Positions 11,810 through 23,868 of a stretch of DNA of 64,000 nt are shown piece after piece. The stretch is from Euryodendron excelsum (lineage: Eukaryota > Streptophyta > Magnoliopsida > Ericales > Pentaphylacaceae). The translations under genes were made by a program, and so were the position numbers. Within the stretch, counting starts at the first letter, position 1, and every line of letters begins with the position of its first letter. The notes beneath the pieces were generated by a model. That model was not told where the DNA came from and made no database searches. It saw only the letters and a list, made by a program, of their open reading frames with translations. The stretch covers positions 29,315,318 through 29,379,317 of the forward strand of contig CM065379.1 in assembly GCA_033060915.1 (NCBI GenBank). The letters run 5' to 3'.

Positions 11810-13395
11810 ATGTTTGGAAGCTCTCTAGGTGAGGGTCCATCCACCAACAGACATCCTATGTTTAATGGAACTAATTACAATTATTGGAAGAATAGGACAA
11901 GAATTTACATTCAATTAGTTGACTATGAACTTTGGAGGATCATTGTTAATGGTCCTAAGCATCCCACCAAGACCATAGAAAGGATAAGTGTGCCTAAACT
12001 TCAAATGAGTGGGATGAAGATGACTTGAAGCTTATGCAATCTAATGCTAAAGCTACGAACATCTTATATTGTGCATTAGACCCAAATGAATTCAATAAGA
12101 TCTCCACTTCTGAATCTACCAATGAAATTTGAGATTGACTTGAGGTAACCCATGAAGGAACCAATCAGGTTAAGGAGTCTAAGATCAATATTCTTGTACA
12201 CAATTATGAATTATTTAGAATGAAAGTTGATGAATCAATTACATAAATGTTTACTAGATTTACTGACATTGTTAATACCTTAAAATCTCTTGGAAGAGTT
12301 TATCCTAACAGTGAACAGGTAAGAAAAATTTTGAGATCATTGCCGAAGACATAGGAAGCAAAAGTGACAGCCATACAAGAAGCTAAAGGCCTCAATATTT
12401 TACCTCTTGAAGAGCTTTTTGGTTCTCTCATGACCTACAAATTGACTCAAAAACATAATGCTCAGGAAGAGGAGGATAAGAGGAAGAAGTCTGTTACATT
12501 TAAGTCCACCACACAAGAAAATGAATCTGAGGATGAAGATGAAGATGAAGATGAGGAGGAACTTGCTCTCATCACTAGAAAATTCAAGAGATTCATGAAA
12601 AGAATATAGAAGGGAGAAAAGAGACCTGAGACAAAAGGAGAATCTAGCTACAAGAACTCAACCATCATATGTTTCGAATGCAAGAAACCAAGACATATAA
12701 AAGCTAGATGTCCTATGCTCAAGAAGAAGGGAAAGAAAGGAAAATATGGAAAAAGGGCTTTGACTGCCACTACTTGGAGTGATGATAAGGAAGAGAGCTC
12801 TGATGAAGAAGCTGAACCTCAAAAGGCCGCAAACCTATGTCTCATGGCATAAGAAGAACCTAAGATAGTTCTCTCTAAACCATCTAATTTTTCATTTGAT
12901 AAACTATAAGATGCTTTTGATGAATTCCTTGCTGAATTTAAAAAGATAGGCATTAAAAACAATCTTCTTAAAAAGATGGTATCCACTCTCATCAAGGAAA
13001 GTGAAGATTTACAAAATAAAAATAAAAGTTTGAAAAAGAAAATTTTTGTTTTGAAAGAAAAAGTCAATGATTTAGAAAAATCTCTTTCGAAATGTGTTGG
13101 AGGAAAAGAAAAACTTGATACAATGCTTTGCAGATAGAAATGCTCTCTTGATAAACCTGGCCTTGGATACAATCCTTTTAGGAAGAGAAAGTTTTCAAAA
13201 ATAAAGTTTGTATCTTCTACTGCAAAAACTCAAATAACTTGTTTTATTACCATAAGAAAGGTCATCTTGCAAATCAATGTTTTGTTATACAAAAATCACA
13301 TACTCCTAAGAATGCATGGGTTCCAAGAGGACCATTGAAGACTAATTCCCATGGACCCAAAATGGTTTGGGTACTAAAAGTCAATGTTTGAGCTG
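11810..13395 (+). pseudogene. Sirevirus gag, broken
   Basis: The ATG at 11810 opens a Copia Gag with the N-terminal motif FNGTNYNYWKNR. A UBN2-type gag core follows across several stops (about 12030-12460), ending in AIQEAKGLNILPLEELFGSL. Next come an acidic Glu/Asp run (about 12515-12560), one CCHC zinc knuckle (12670-12711, CFECKKPRHIKARC, with Arg where Gly is usual), and a Lys-rich and coiled-coil-like tail (about 12900-13100). Stops occur near 12026, 12131, 12244, 12352, 12607, 12850, 12907 and 13135. It would encode capsid and nucleocapsid. The order and motifs match Sirevirus/Copia Gag. Confidence 0.87.
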
Positions 13396-14840
13396 ATGTT
13401 CTTATAGGTATGTCTTCACACAAAGTCCAAAAAAGACCATTGGTACTTGGATAGTAGTTGCTCGAGACATATGACTGGAGATAAAGCTCAATTGACATCT
13501 CTCACACCAAATGACGGAGGCTTGGTCACTTTTGGAGACAATAGCAAAGGCAAGATTATTGGTATAGGTAGTGTTGGTAAAAATTCTTCAATCTCTATTG
13601 AAAATGTCTTACTTGTTAAAGGTCTTAAACATAACCTGTTAAGCATTAGTCAAATATGTGACAAATGTTGTAAGGTAGTGTTTGAATCTTCTAAGTGTGT
13701 TGTGGTAAACATAAATGACAGCAAGATCATATTGATTGGTCATAGATAAGGCAATATCTATATTTGTTTTACTTAAATGACTTATCTTCTTGCAAAATCG
13801 AATGCCTTGCTGCTATGAATAGTGAGAATAGTTGGTTGTGGCATAGAAGGCTTGGCCATATTAATATGAGCATTCTTTCAAAAATTTAAAAAAAAATGAG
13901 TTAGTAAATGGTCTTCCCAAACTCAAATTTGAAAAAGACAAAGTTTATGGCGCATGTCAAATGGGGAAGCAAACTAAAATCTCTTTTAAATCTACAAATA
14001 TGCTCTCTACCTCTAGACCACTACAACTATTGCATATGAATTTGTTTGCACCAACTAGGACTTTGAGTCTAGGTGGTAAGCAATATATTCTTGTTGTTGT
14101 TGATCATTACTCAATATTCACATGGACATTCTTTCTAGCTCACAAAGGATGAAACAATTGTTTCCTTCACTAAGTTTTGTAAAAAGGTTCAAAATGAGAA
14201 ATGATTTACAATCATAGTAATTAGGACTGACCATGGTGGTGAGTTTGATTGCAAACCTTTTGAAATATATTGTGATGAAAATGGTTTTGAATACAATTTT
14301 TCAGCACCTAGAAGTCTTCAACAAAATGGTATTGTTGAGAGGAAAAACAAGACTTTAGAAGAAACGGAGAGAACAATGCTTTGTGAAAATAATTTATTAA
14401 AATATTTTTGGGTTGAAGCTGTTAACAAAGCTTGCTATGTTTTAAACAGAGTTTTGGTGAGAAAAGTTTTAAACAAAACCTCATATGAGCCTTGGAAAGA
14501 CAAGAAACAAAATGTTTCATATTTTAGAACTTTTGGATACAAATATTTTGTGTTGAATAATAATAAGGACAACCTTGATAAGTTTGATACAAAATATGAT
14601 GATGATGTCTTTCTTGGCTATTCCACACATAGCAAGGCCTATAGAGTTTTCAATAAGAGAACTTTAGTTGTTAAAGAATCAGTTCATGTTACCTCTGATG
14701 AGTTAAACTCTTTGCCTAGAAATATTGTGAGTGATGATGTAGATGATATAGAGCATAGCATGGGTAAGTTGAACATCAATCCAACTTAAGATGAAGCTCC
14801 ACCACAAGAAAAAGGAAACAAAGACATTTCTTCAAGTCAA
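13396..14840 (+). pseudogene. Sirevirus protease and integrase, broken
   Basis: Protease: the active-site triad normally read as Asp-Ser-Gly before CSRHMTG is Asp-Ser-Ser here (13450-13458), a G-to-A change that should kill it. Integrase: the GAG-pre-integrase zinc part (WHRRLGHINMSIL, about 13838-13876) is followed by frameshifts and stops, then the core. In the core the first catalytic Asp is Asn (codon 14039-14041), while TDHGGEF (about 14228) and the QQNGIVERKNKTL Glu (about 14320-14358) are retained. The C-terminal part, up to the linker ending in KLNINPT (about 14790), is open from 14376. Neither enzyme can be active. Confidence 0.87.
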
Positions 14841-15339
14841 CAAGATGTGAATGAAGGGCTGCCAAAGGAATGGAAATTTGTCCACAACTATTCAACAAAG
14901 CAAATACTAAGTGATCCATCACAAAGGGATTTCGCTAAGTGTATACGGGGTGATTTTGAGATGAGCATGATGGGTGAGCTCAATTACTTCCTTGGACTTC
15001 AAATCAAACGATCAAAAGAACGTATCTTCATAAACCAAGCTAAGTATATCAAAGACTTATTTAAGAAGTTTGGTATAGAGGATGCAAAGCCATTGGGCAC
15101 TCCCATGAGTACTTCAATAAAGCTTGACAAGAATGAGAAAGGTATCCCTGTGAATACCAAATTACATAGAAGTATGATTGGCTCATTGCTTTACTTATCT
15201 ACTAGTAGGCCTGATATTATGTTTAGTGTGTGTTGTCTATGTGTTATATTTCACTCTAATCCTAAGGAGTCACATGTTGTTGTTGTCAAAAGAATTTTTA
15301 GATATCTCAAGCATGCACTTAATCTTGGATTATGGTATC
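14841..15339 (+). pseudogene. Sirevirus reverse transcriptase, internally deleted, and start of RNase H linker
   Basis: The open frame 14847-15340 begins in the linker upstream of RT (HNYSTKQILSDPS, about 14880-14918) and jumps at about 14920-14950 to the segment after the catalytic centre (MSMMGELNYFLGLQI). The palm region with the YVDD-type motif, several hundred codons, is missing. The frame then runs on through FKKFGIEDAKPLGTPMS and GSLLYLSTSRPDIMF. It is cut in the middle of a GLWY codon run by the giant LTR at 15340. The matching continuation is at 25509. Confidence 0.86.
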
Positions 15340-15839
15340 TATCGCACCCAGATTTTTCGCACTCGAGGAATACACACACAAGCAGGAAAAATACTGTTCT
15401 CTCTCGTTAGAACTCACCCTCCTAGAAGAATGAGTGCAACTAGGTTTGAATTGAAAATTGGCTTGAATAAAGGGCTTTTAGAAAAGATTTGGAGTCGCCA
15501 CCTAACTTGATTAAGGTGAGTTAGGTCACCTAAAAACTAGGCATAATCCGAAGACTACACTTAGGGTTTTTGAAAACGATTTTGGAAAACATCTCCTCAA
15601 AAGAGGGTTTTTAAGAAAACAGGTTGTTTGGCAACCTTTAAAAAAAATTTAGCCTTTTTTAGAAAAATAACTCCTTTTGGTCTTTCGAAAACAATAATCT
15701 AGGTTCAGAGGTTAGTTACGTGTAGGGAAGACGCACTAAGCCACCACCCTACCCCACCCTTGCGGTACCTATATGTCTATCTACCCTAGATTCACCTATG
15801 AGAGTCTTCAAGTAACAAATGACCAATCCTATCCACTTC

Positions 15840-17790
15840 GAAAAAGAATGTTTAAAAAGACATGATGCATGATATGCAAGTGCAAGAAAAAATAATTGAA
15901 AAATAGATTTGGAAAGAAATTGATTTGATTTGAAAAGAAAGAGATAGAAGTTTGAATTTGGAAAGAAGGTTTTGGAAATTGAAAATAGAGATTTGGAAAT
16001 AGAAATTTGGAATTGGAAGTTTGAAAATAGATTGGAGATTTAGAAAGATTTTGTGGAAATAGAAATTTGAAAAATATTGTGACCGCACCCATGAGGGTTG
16101 CCTACGTATCCTTTTGGAGGAATCAAGTCAGTCGTAGTTCGGACAAGAGTCCGATTGAAAATAGAAGAGTTGATTTGAAAGAGAATTGGAGATGGAATTC
16201 GAATTGGAATTGAAAAAGTAGGAAATTTGGACTTTGATTGGAAGATTTGAAAATATTGGTTTTGAAAGACTTGGTTTTAGGAAACCTAGACTTAGAAACT
16301 TGAAAAAAAGAAGGATTGAACTTGACTTGAAAAGATTTTAGAAAAGATTTGACTCGAATGTTGGACTTGGAAGATTTGGAAAGATTGGATTTAGGAAATG
16401 TTTGAATTAGGAAAGGTTCAAATTAGGAAAGTGTCATTTTAGGAAAGTTTCATTTTAGGAAAGTTTTGGTTTAGGAAAGTTTTGATTTATGAAAGTTTCA
16501 ACTTAGGAAAGTTTTGAATTAAGAAAATTTCAACTTAGGAAAGTTTTGAATTAAGAAAGTTTCATTTTGAGAAAGGTTTTGAAATAGGGAAGGTTTTTAA
16601 AATAAGGAAGTTTTGAAAATAAGAAAGTTTTGAGTTTAGAAAGTTTTAGATTTGGAAATATTTGAAGTTTAGGAAAGTTTAGAATTTAGAAAGTTTGGAA
16701 GTTTAGAGAGATTTAACTTAAGAAAGTTTTGAATTTAGAAAAATTTGAATTTGGAAAGATTTGAAATTTAGAAAGTTTAGGATTTAGAAAGTTTCAGAGT
16801 TTGAGTTTTAGAAAATCTTGAGATTAGGAAAGGTTTGAGTCTAGGAAAGATTTGAAAACTTAGATTCGGAAAGTTAAGATTTGAAAAGAGGGTGGAGTTA
16901 GGAAAGGGTTGAATTAGGAAAGATGTGGAAGTTGAGTTTTAAAATTTAGAAAAGATTTTTATGTTCAAGTTTTTGAAACTTAAGATTTAGGAAAGTAGAA
17001 AATTAGGAAGGAGTTGAATTAGGAAAGATTTGGATTTGGAAGGATTGAGATTCCTATTTCCTAAAGCAAGGATTGGATTTTGTTTCTAAAAGAGAAGGTT
17101 TGATTTTATTTCCAAAAACAGATGATTGGATCTAGTTTTCTAAACGGGAAATTGGATTTGGTGACCTAAAGGAAAAGATTGGATTTGGCATGGATTTGGA
17201 AGAGGAAGTTTTAGAAAATCCTAGATTTGGGAAGACTACAGTTTTGACGTAGAGAATAGGTTTTAGAAATATGTATAGTTTAGATGTGAAAAGGGAGATT
17301 TTGGAAACCTAGGTTTTAAGGCAAGTTCGAAAACCATGTTTTTGGAAAGAAAACTAGGGCTTCCTAATCATGAGTTCTAGGGCTTGATTTGGGCACCAAG
17401 AAAAGAGTTTTTGGAAACTGGTTTTTTTGGAAAGAGAGATTTTTGGAAGAAAATCCTAGAGGGGAGTTTCTAGAAAGTGAATTTTGAAGAAAGAGAGTCT
17501 TTGAAAAGAAATCCTAGTGAGGAGTTTTTAGAGAGTGAATTTGAAGAGAGAGAGTTTTTGGACGGGGATTGTTAGAAAGAGTTTTTAAGAAAGAGATTTT
17601 TCTAAGAAGGAAACCTATGGAGCATTTTTAGGAAAAGAATTTTGAAAAGAGTGTTTTGGAAAGGAGTTGAAAAGGAGTTTTTAAAAAATAAATTTTTAGA
17701 GGGAACTTTTGAAAATAATTTTGGAAAGAAGAGCTTTTAGAAAGCATGTTGAAAAATAGGGTTTTAGAAAAAGAGAGCTTTTTGGAAAGT
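15840..17790 (+). repeat. Purine-rich degenerate repeat of giant LTR copy 1
   Basis: About 2 kb consists almost entirely of variants of ttaggaaagttt, gaaagatttga and ggaaatttgga, spaced 10-20 bp apart. The plus strand is strongly depleted in C and lacks a fixed period. The equivalent stretch in copy 2 is at about 18655-20735, and in the oppositely oriented copy 3 at 30240-32150. No ORF in it is credible. Confidence 0.8.
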
Positions 17791-18654
17791 ATAAAAATGT
17801 CTCACTTTCCTAAAGCGATTCTAACCATAGAAAGGTTAGAACCACTTTAAGAAAGTAGTTTTAAAAACAACGAGTTGAAAATATAGACTATATCGGTCAC
17901 TTTAAATGTAACACTTTCCTAAAGCAAACCTAGCCATGGAAAGGCTAGAATCACTCTAGGATTGTGATTTTGAAAACAAGTTTTGAAAAATGAGATTTTG
18001 ATGCAATTTTGAAAACAAGTTTAATGCAAGTTTTGAAAACGAGTTTGAAAACGATTTTTGGAAGAATGCAATATAATGAGATGCACAATGCAAATTGGGG
18101 TCGTGAACATACAAGTGTCGCGCCCAGATTTTTTGCACTCGAGGAATACTCACACAAGCGAAAAAAATGTTGTACTCTCTCGTTAGAACTCACCCTCCTA
18201 GAAGAATGAGTGCGACTAGATTTGAATTGAAAATTTGATTTGAATAAAGGGCTTTTGGAAAAAGATTCGGAGTCACCACCTAACTGGGTTAAGGTGAGTT
18301 AGGTCACCTAAAAACTAAGAATAATCCAAAGACTACACTTAGGGTTTTTGAAAAAAGGTTTTTTGAAAATACCACCTCAAGAGTGGGTTTTTTAAGAAAA
18401 CAGGTTGTTTGGCAACCTTTGAAAAACATTTAGCCCTTTTTGAAAAATAACTCCTTTTTGGTCTATGAAAACAGTGATTCGAGGTTCGGAGGTTGGTTAC
18501 GTGTAGGGAAGACGCACTAAGCTATCATCCTATCCCGCCCTTTCGGTACCTACATGTCAATCTATCCTAAATTCACCTATGAGAGTCTTCGACTAACTAT
18601 AGTTCAATCCTATCCACTTTGAAAAACAATTCTTGAAAAGAAACTAACATGATG

Positions 18655-20735
18655 CATGATATGCAAGTACAAGTTAAGAGAATAGATTTGAAAAGAGATT
18701 GATTTGAAATTGATTTGATTTGAAAATAGATTTGAAGAGATGGAATTGAAATTGGAAAGTTTGAAAATTTGGAAATAGAAATTTGAAAATAGAAATTTTG
18801 AAATTGGAACTTTGAAAATAGATTGGAATTTGAGATTTGAAAATGTGGAGACCGCATCCATGAGGGTGGAATTGAAAGTTTGAAAAGTGTTGTGACCGCA
18901 CCTATGAAGGTTGCCTACGTATCCCTTTGGGGGAATCAGGTCAGTCGTAGTTCAGACCGGAGTCTGATTGAAAAGAGATTGATTTGATTGGAAGAAAGAG
19001 ATTGAATTGAAAATTGGATTTGATTTGAGATTAGAAGAGGAGATTGGACTTGCTTTGGAAAGATTGATTTTGGAAAGACTTGGTTTTAGAAAGATAGAGG
19101 TTTAGGAAACCTAGACTTAGGAAAGGTAGGAGACCTAGGAAAGACTTGAGATTTAGAAAGATTTGACTCGAATGTTGGACTTGGAAGATTTGGAAAGATT
19201 GGATTTTAGGAAATGTTCAAATTAGGAAAGGTTCGATTTAGGAAAGTTTCGAATTAGGAAAGTTTTGGTTTTTGGAAAGTTTCAAATTAAGAAAGTTTTG
19301 AATTAGGAAAATTTTAGGTTTAGGAAAGTTTTCACTTTAGGAAAGTTTTGAAATAGGAAAGTATTGAATTTAGAAAATTTTGAAATAAGGAAGTTTCAAC
19401 TTAGGAAAGTTTGAATTTGGAAAGGTTTGAAAAAGGAAAGTTTTCAATTTAGAAAATGTTTGAATTAAGAAAGGTTTGGGTTTAGAAAAGTCTTAGATTT
19501 GGAAAGATGTTGAAGTTTTGGAAAGTTTAGAATTTAGAAAGTTTTTAGATTTAGAAAGTCTTAACTTAAGAAAGTTTTGAACTTAGAAAGCTTTGAATTT
19601 GGAAAGATTTGAAATTTGGAAAGTTTAAGATTTAGAAAGTTTTAGAGTTTTAGAAAATCTTGAGATTAGGAAAGGTTTGAGTTTAGGAAAGATTTGAAAA
19701 CTTAGGTTTGAAAAGTTAAGATTTGAAAAGAGGGTAGAATTAGGAAAGGGTTGAATTAGGAAAGATTCGAAAGTTGAGTTTTGAAATTTAGGAAAGATTT
19801 TTATATTCAAGTTTTGGAAACTTAAGATTTAGGAAAGGAGAAGCTTAGGAAGGATGTGAATTTAGGAAAGATTTGGATTTTGAAACTTAAGGAAAGATTT
19901 GAAGTTTAGGTTTAGGAAACTTATGGTTTAGGAAGGCAGGAAATCAGAAGGTAGTAGAATTGGGAAAGGTTTGGGATTTGTTTCCAAAAATGGAGGATTG
20001 GATCTAGTTTCCTAAACCGGAAGATTGGATTTGGTTTCCTAAAGGGAAGATAGGATTTGGCAAGGATTTGGAAAGGGAGATTCTAGAAACCCTAGTTTTG
20101 AAAAATTATAGTTTCGACATAGAAAAGAGGTTTTGAAAACGTGTAGAGTTTGGATGTGAAAACAAAAAATTTTGAAAACCTAGGTTTGGGGCAAAGTTTG
20201 AAAATCATGTTTTTGGAAAGAAAAATAGGGTTTCCTAATTGCGAGTTCTAGGGCTTGATTTGGGCTTTAAAGAGAGAGGATTTTTGGAAAGTGCGTTTTT
20301 GAAAATGAAGGTTTTCTAGAAGGGAATTCTAAGGAGGAGTTTTTGGAAAGTGAGTTTGAAGATAGAGTTTTTGGAAAAAGATTTTAAAGAGAAGGAGTTT
20401 TGGAAAGTGTGTTTTTAGAAACAAGTTTTTTGGAAGGAAATCCTAGAGGGGAGTTTCTAGAAGGGAGATTTTGGAAAGAGAGTTTTTTAGAAAGATTTTT
20501 TGGAAGGAAATTGTTGGAGAGAGTTTTTAGGAAAGTGAATTTAAGGAGTGTTTTTAGAAAGTGAATTTTGAGAAAAAAGAGTTTTTGGAAAGGAGTTGAA
20601 AAAAGAAGCTTTGAAAAATAAATTTTGGGAGGGAGTTTTTGAAAACAATTTTGGAGAGGAGAGTTTTAGGAAAGTATGTTGAAAAAGAGATTTTTAGGAA
20701 GAAAGACTTTTTGAAAAGAGAGTTTTTAGAAGGTG
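18655..20735 (+). repeat. Purine-rich degenerate repeat of giant LTR copy 2
   Basis: Same composition as 15840-17790, with an alignable order of unit variants (gactcgaatgttggacttgg occurs in both). The two stretches are therefore homologous by descent and not independent expansions. Confidence 0.8.
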
Positions 20736-21620
20736 TAAAAACATCTCACTTTCCTAAAGCAATTCTAACCATAAGAGGGCTAGAACCACTTTAGGAAAGC
20801 GGTTTTGAAAACAACAAGATTTGAAAATATGGACTGTATTGGTCACTTTAAATGTAACACTTTCCTAAAGCAATCCTAGCCATGGAAAAGCTAGAATCAC
20901 CCTAGGATTGTGGTTTTGAAAACAAGTTTTGAAAAAGAGATTTTGATGTAATTTTGAAAAGAAGTTTGAAAACGATTTGAAAAACAACTTTGAAAACGGT
21001 TTTTGGAAAATGCAAGATCATGATATGCACAATGTAATTTGGGGTCGTGAACATACAAGGCTAAGGCTTCACCACATAATCAAGGGGGCCGAACCCACGT
21101 GGTCTCTGGTTAGACTAGAAGAAAGCCCCCAACACGGTGATTCTCAAATAGCCCAATCATACACATGGACCGGGAATCCCCTTGTTTCAAGCATGCAAAG
21201 AAAGGGGGGAAAGAGATGGGGGATTAAAATAGAGAAAACCCAAGTGGGTTAGGAGAGAGAAGAGAGAGGGGGGAAGTGTGGAAATTTAAATAGGGAGCCT
21301 ACCATATGTTTTGTTATTTTGCGCGCCTTGCCTTCTTCAGTCTTCGGTCTTCGTCTTGATCTTCACCTTTAGTCTTCAGGAGTTGTCTTCAAGTTTTGGA
21401 TTGCAGCTCTTCAAGTCTTCAAAGGATGGTTGAAATTTAGTGTATGAATGTATGGGAGATGTATAGGAGTGTATAGGAGGCCAGGGTTTAGTGTATGGTG
21501 GCTAGGGTTTGAAAAACCTAGGAAAGCTAGGGTTTTGGAGGTGCTCGAGCTCTGTATATCGAATTATATAATTTTTAGGTTGAGTTTGCAGATCCTTTTC
21601 ACGTTGAATGAGGCTCTGTA

Positions 21621-21626
21621 TTTATA
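21621..21626 (-). promoter_or_regulatory. TATA box of giant LTR copy 2
   Basis: TATAAA on the minus strand within CTATAAATACAGAGCC, conserved at 23863-23868 (copy 1) and 29315-29320 (copy 3). Upstream on the same strand lie GGCGCC-containing blocks (about 21650-21720). Confidence 0.6.
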
Positions 21627-22044
21627 GAGATTAGACAACACTGACGCCTGTTGCAGTGGCGCCAGGCCAAAGTTTACACTGGCGCCATTAGGAGTGGTGC
21701 CAGGCCATTTTTTGGCTTGGCGTTTAAGGTCGGCAAGCAACGTATCTTTGACTAGATTTGGGCGCCTGTACTAGTAACTACCATGTAATTTTTAGCCTGG
21801 CTTCACTAAGAGTGACTCCGGAAAGTCCGGGAATGATTTGAAGGAGCCGGGAATGACCCGAAAGGCCGGAAAGGAGCAGGAACACTTAGAATAGTGTCCT
21901 AGAGGTATTTGACTTGAAAAGTGAGGATAAGATGTGTCGGAAAGGTTTATTGGGCCTTTAGGGGCAAAACGGTCAATCGGACCGGGAAACTGCCGGGACA
22001 GACTTGGATTGTCCTGGAAGAAGATTTGGGATCTGGAAACATTA

Positions 22045-22440
22045 TTCAGAATGTTTTCAGAGGTTGCCGGTTTGATTTCCAGAGCCGGCGTGGTCGGAAA
22101 AGGAGACCAGCCCACCAAGGGCAAAACGGTTATTTCGCATCGGGTTGGCCGGAACTGACTCGAAATGATCCGGAAAGGTAAAAGGAGGTTGAGAACACTA
22201 TAAAAAGTAGTCTCAGGAGGTTACCGGTTTGATACCCAGAGCCGGTATGGTCAAAAAGAAAACCGGCCCACCAGGGGCAAAACGGTCATTTTGTATCGGG
22301 TTGGCTGGAACTGACTTGGAATGATCCGGAAAGATAAAGGAAGGTTAAGAGTACTATAAAAAGCAATCTCAAAGGGTTACCGGTTTGATACCCAGAGCTG
22401 GTGTGGTTCCCGGGGCATTCGAATGCCTAGGGGCAAAATG
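22045..22440 (+). repeat. 157-bp tandem repeat in the U3-like half of copy 2
   Basis: The block ggtttgatacccagagccgg recurs at about 22068, 22225 and 22381 (period about 157 bp). Each is followed by a gggcaaaacggtcattt block and a gatccggaaagataaagg block. Copy 1 carries a shorter version near 24340-24560. Confidence 0.7.
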
Positions 22441-22663
22441 GTCATCTTGACCAGAAAGTCTCGGAATAGGTCCAAAGGGCAGTTTGGTCATTTTTCACCG
22501 AAGTGGGCTAACAGACACTGGTGTTGACCTGAGTTTTGAGTGTTTTCGCCACTCTAACGGCGGTCATCTTGACACAGGGGTTTGTTGCCAATTCCCTATA
22601 TCGACCTATTTGTGAGTATTTCCGCTACTCTAACGATTTTGTGAGTAGTTTCGCTATTCGGAT

Positions 22664-23110
22664 CGTCTCGAGAAATAAACTGTCTCTAGAGAAGGATTGG
22701 AAAGGGGACTTATCGTCTCCGATGAGACGTGCCTGGGATTGGAACCGTCTCGAGGAATAAACTGTCTGGAGAGAGGGATTGGAAAGGGGACTTACCGTCT
22801 CTGAAAAGACGTGCCTGATTGGAACCGTCTCAAAGAATAAACTGTCTCGAGAGTGGGATTGGAAAGGGGACTTATCGTCTCCAAAGAGACATGCCTGGAT
22901 TGGAACCGTCTCGAGGAATAAACTATCTCGAGAGTGGGTTTGGAAAGGGGACTTATCGTCTTTGAAGAGATGTGCTTGGATTGGAACCATCTCGAGGAAT
23001 AAACTGTCTCGAGAGTGGGGTTGGAAAGGGGACTTATTGCCTCCAAGGAGACGTGCCTAGGTTGGAACTGTCTCGAGGAATAAACTGTCTCGAGAGAGGG
23101 GTTGGATTCG
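22664..23110 (+). repeat. 81-bp tandem repeat with TCTCGAGA palindromes
   Basis: Five full units and a partial one start at about 22664, 22747, 22826, 22907, 22988 and 23069. Each contains cgtctcgaggaataaactg, then tctcgagag, then ttggaaaggggacttatcg and a gagacgtgcctgg end. The XhoI-like CTCGAG flanks a fixed aataaact core. Copy 1 has a degraded, rearranged version (25080-25300), and copy 3 lacks the array. Long apparent ORFs on both strands here come from the 81-bp (27-codon) period. Confidence 0.85.
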
Positions 23111-23862
23111 GAAAGGAAAAAACAATGCCCTAAAGGGCATTTTGGTCATTTTGCCTCTATTTGGGCCTGACAGGCCCGTGAAGCGATGGAAAGACGGGAT
23201 TTGGACCTAGAGAATTGGTTTCGATAGGAATATGCCCACAATGACTTAAACACAAGTCTGGACGGAGTGTAGACTGTCGAGCGGTCAAAAATGGAGTGCT
23301 TACAACAAGGTTAAGGTTTCACCACATAATCAAGAAGGCCAAACCCACGTGGTCTCCGGTTAAACTAAAAGAAAGCCCCCGACACGGTGACCCTCCAATA
23401 GTCCAATCCTACACATGGACCGGGAATCCCCTTATTTTAAGCATGCAAAGAAAGGAGGGAAAAAGATGGGGGATTAAAATAGAGAAAACCCAAGTGGGTT
23501 AGGAGAGAGAAGAGAGGGAGAAGTGCAGAAACTTAAAGAGAAAACCTACCGTATGTCTTGTTTATTTCGCTTGGCTTTGCGCGCCTTGCTTTTCTTCAGT
23601 CTTTGCTTCACTTCAGTCTTTGAGAGTTTTGTCTTGGTCATCGAGAGCTTCGAGTTGCAGCAATCCAAGTCTTCAATGGAGGGTTGGAGGCTAGTGTATA
23701 GGAATGTGTATGAGTGTATAGGAGGCTAGGTTTGTGTATAGTGGCTAGGGTTTGGAAACCTAGAGAAGCTAGGGTTTAGGGAGGCTATGAACTCTGTATA
23801 TCGAATGTTAGGGTTTTTAGACTAAGTTTGCAGACCTCTTTCACACTGGAGGAAGCTTTGTA

Positions 23863-23868
23863 TTTATA
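23863..23868 (-). promoter_or_regulatory. TATA box of giant LTR copy 1
   Basis: TATAAA on the minus strand in the same context as in the other copies (gtatttatagagatgag on the plus strand). Confidence 0.6.

Larger units (their letters stand above)
18116..23304 (-). mobile_element. Giant solo LTR (copy 2), inserted into copy 1
   Basis: It begins TGTCGCGCCCAG and ends GAGTGCTTACA, 5,189 bp, with a perfect TSD acaag (18111-18115 and 23305-23309) taken from the host copy. The host sequence resumes immediately (ggttaaggtttcaccacat). It has the same layout as copy 1: minus-strand TATA at 21621-21626, GGCGCC-bearing blocks, tandem repeats in the U3-like half (21950-23110), and purine-rich repeats at 18655-20735. 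No PBS or PPT is visible, hence the solo LTR call. Confidence 0.85.

Noticed and set aside
15340..21055. Simple tandem segmental duplication of a 2.8-kb block
   Set aside because: The acaag and gtatc target duplications and the TG/CA ends explain the A-A-B-B layout better as nested insertion.
22625..23060. Long ORFs on both strands with internally repeated peptides
   Set aside because: They arise from the 81-bp tandem unit, a multiple of three without stops. There is no start context, no homology and no conservation in the sister LTRs.
22664..23110. Regular repeats with near-constant spacing, superficially like a CRISPR array
   Set aside because: The units are 81 bp, repeat along their full length without unique spacers, and sit in a plant LTR.
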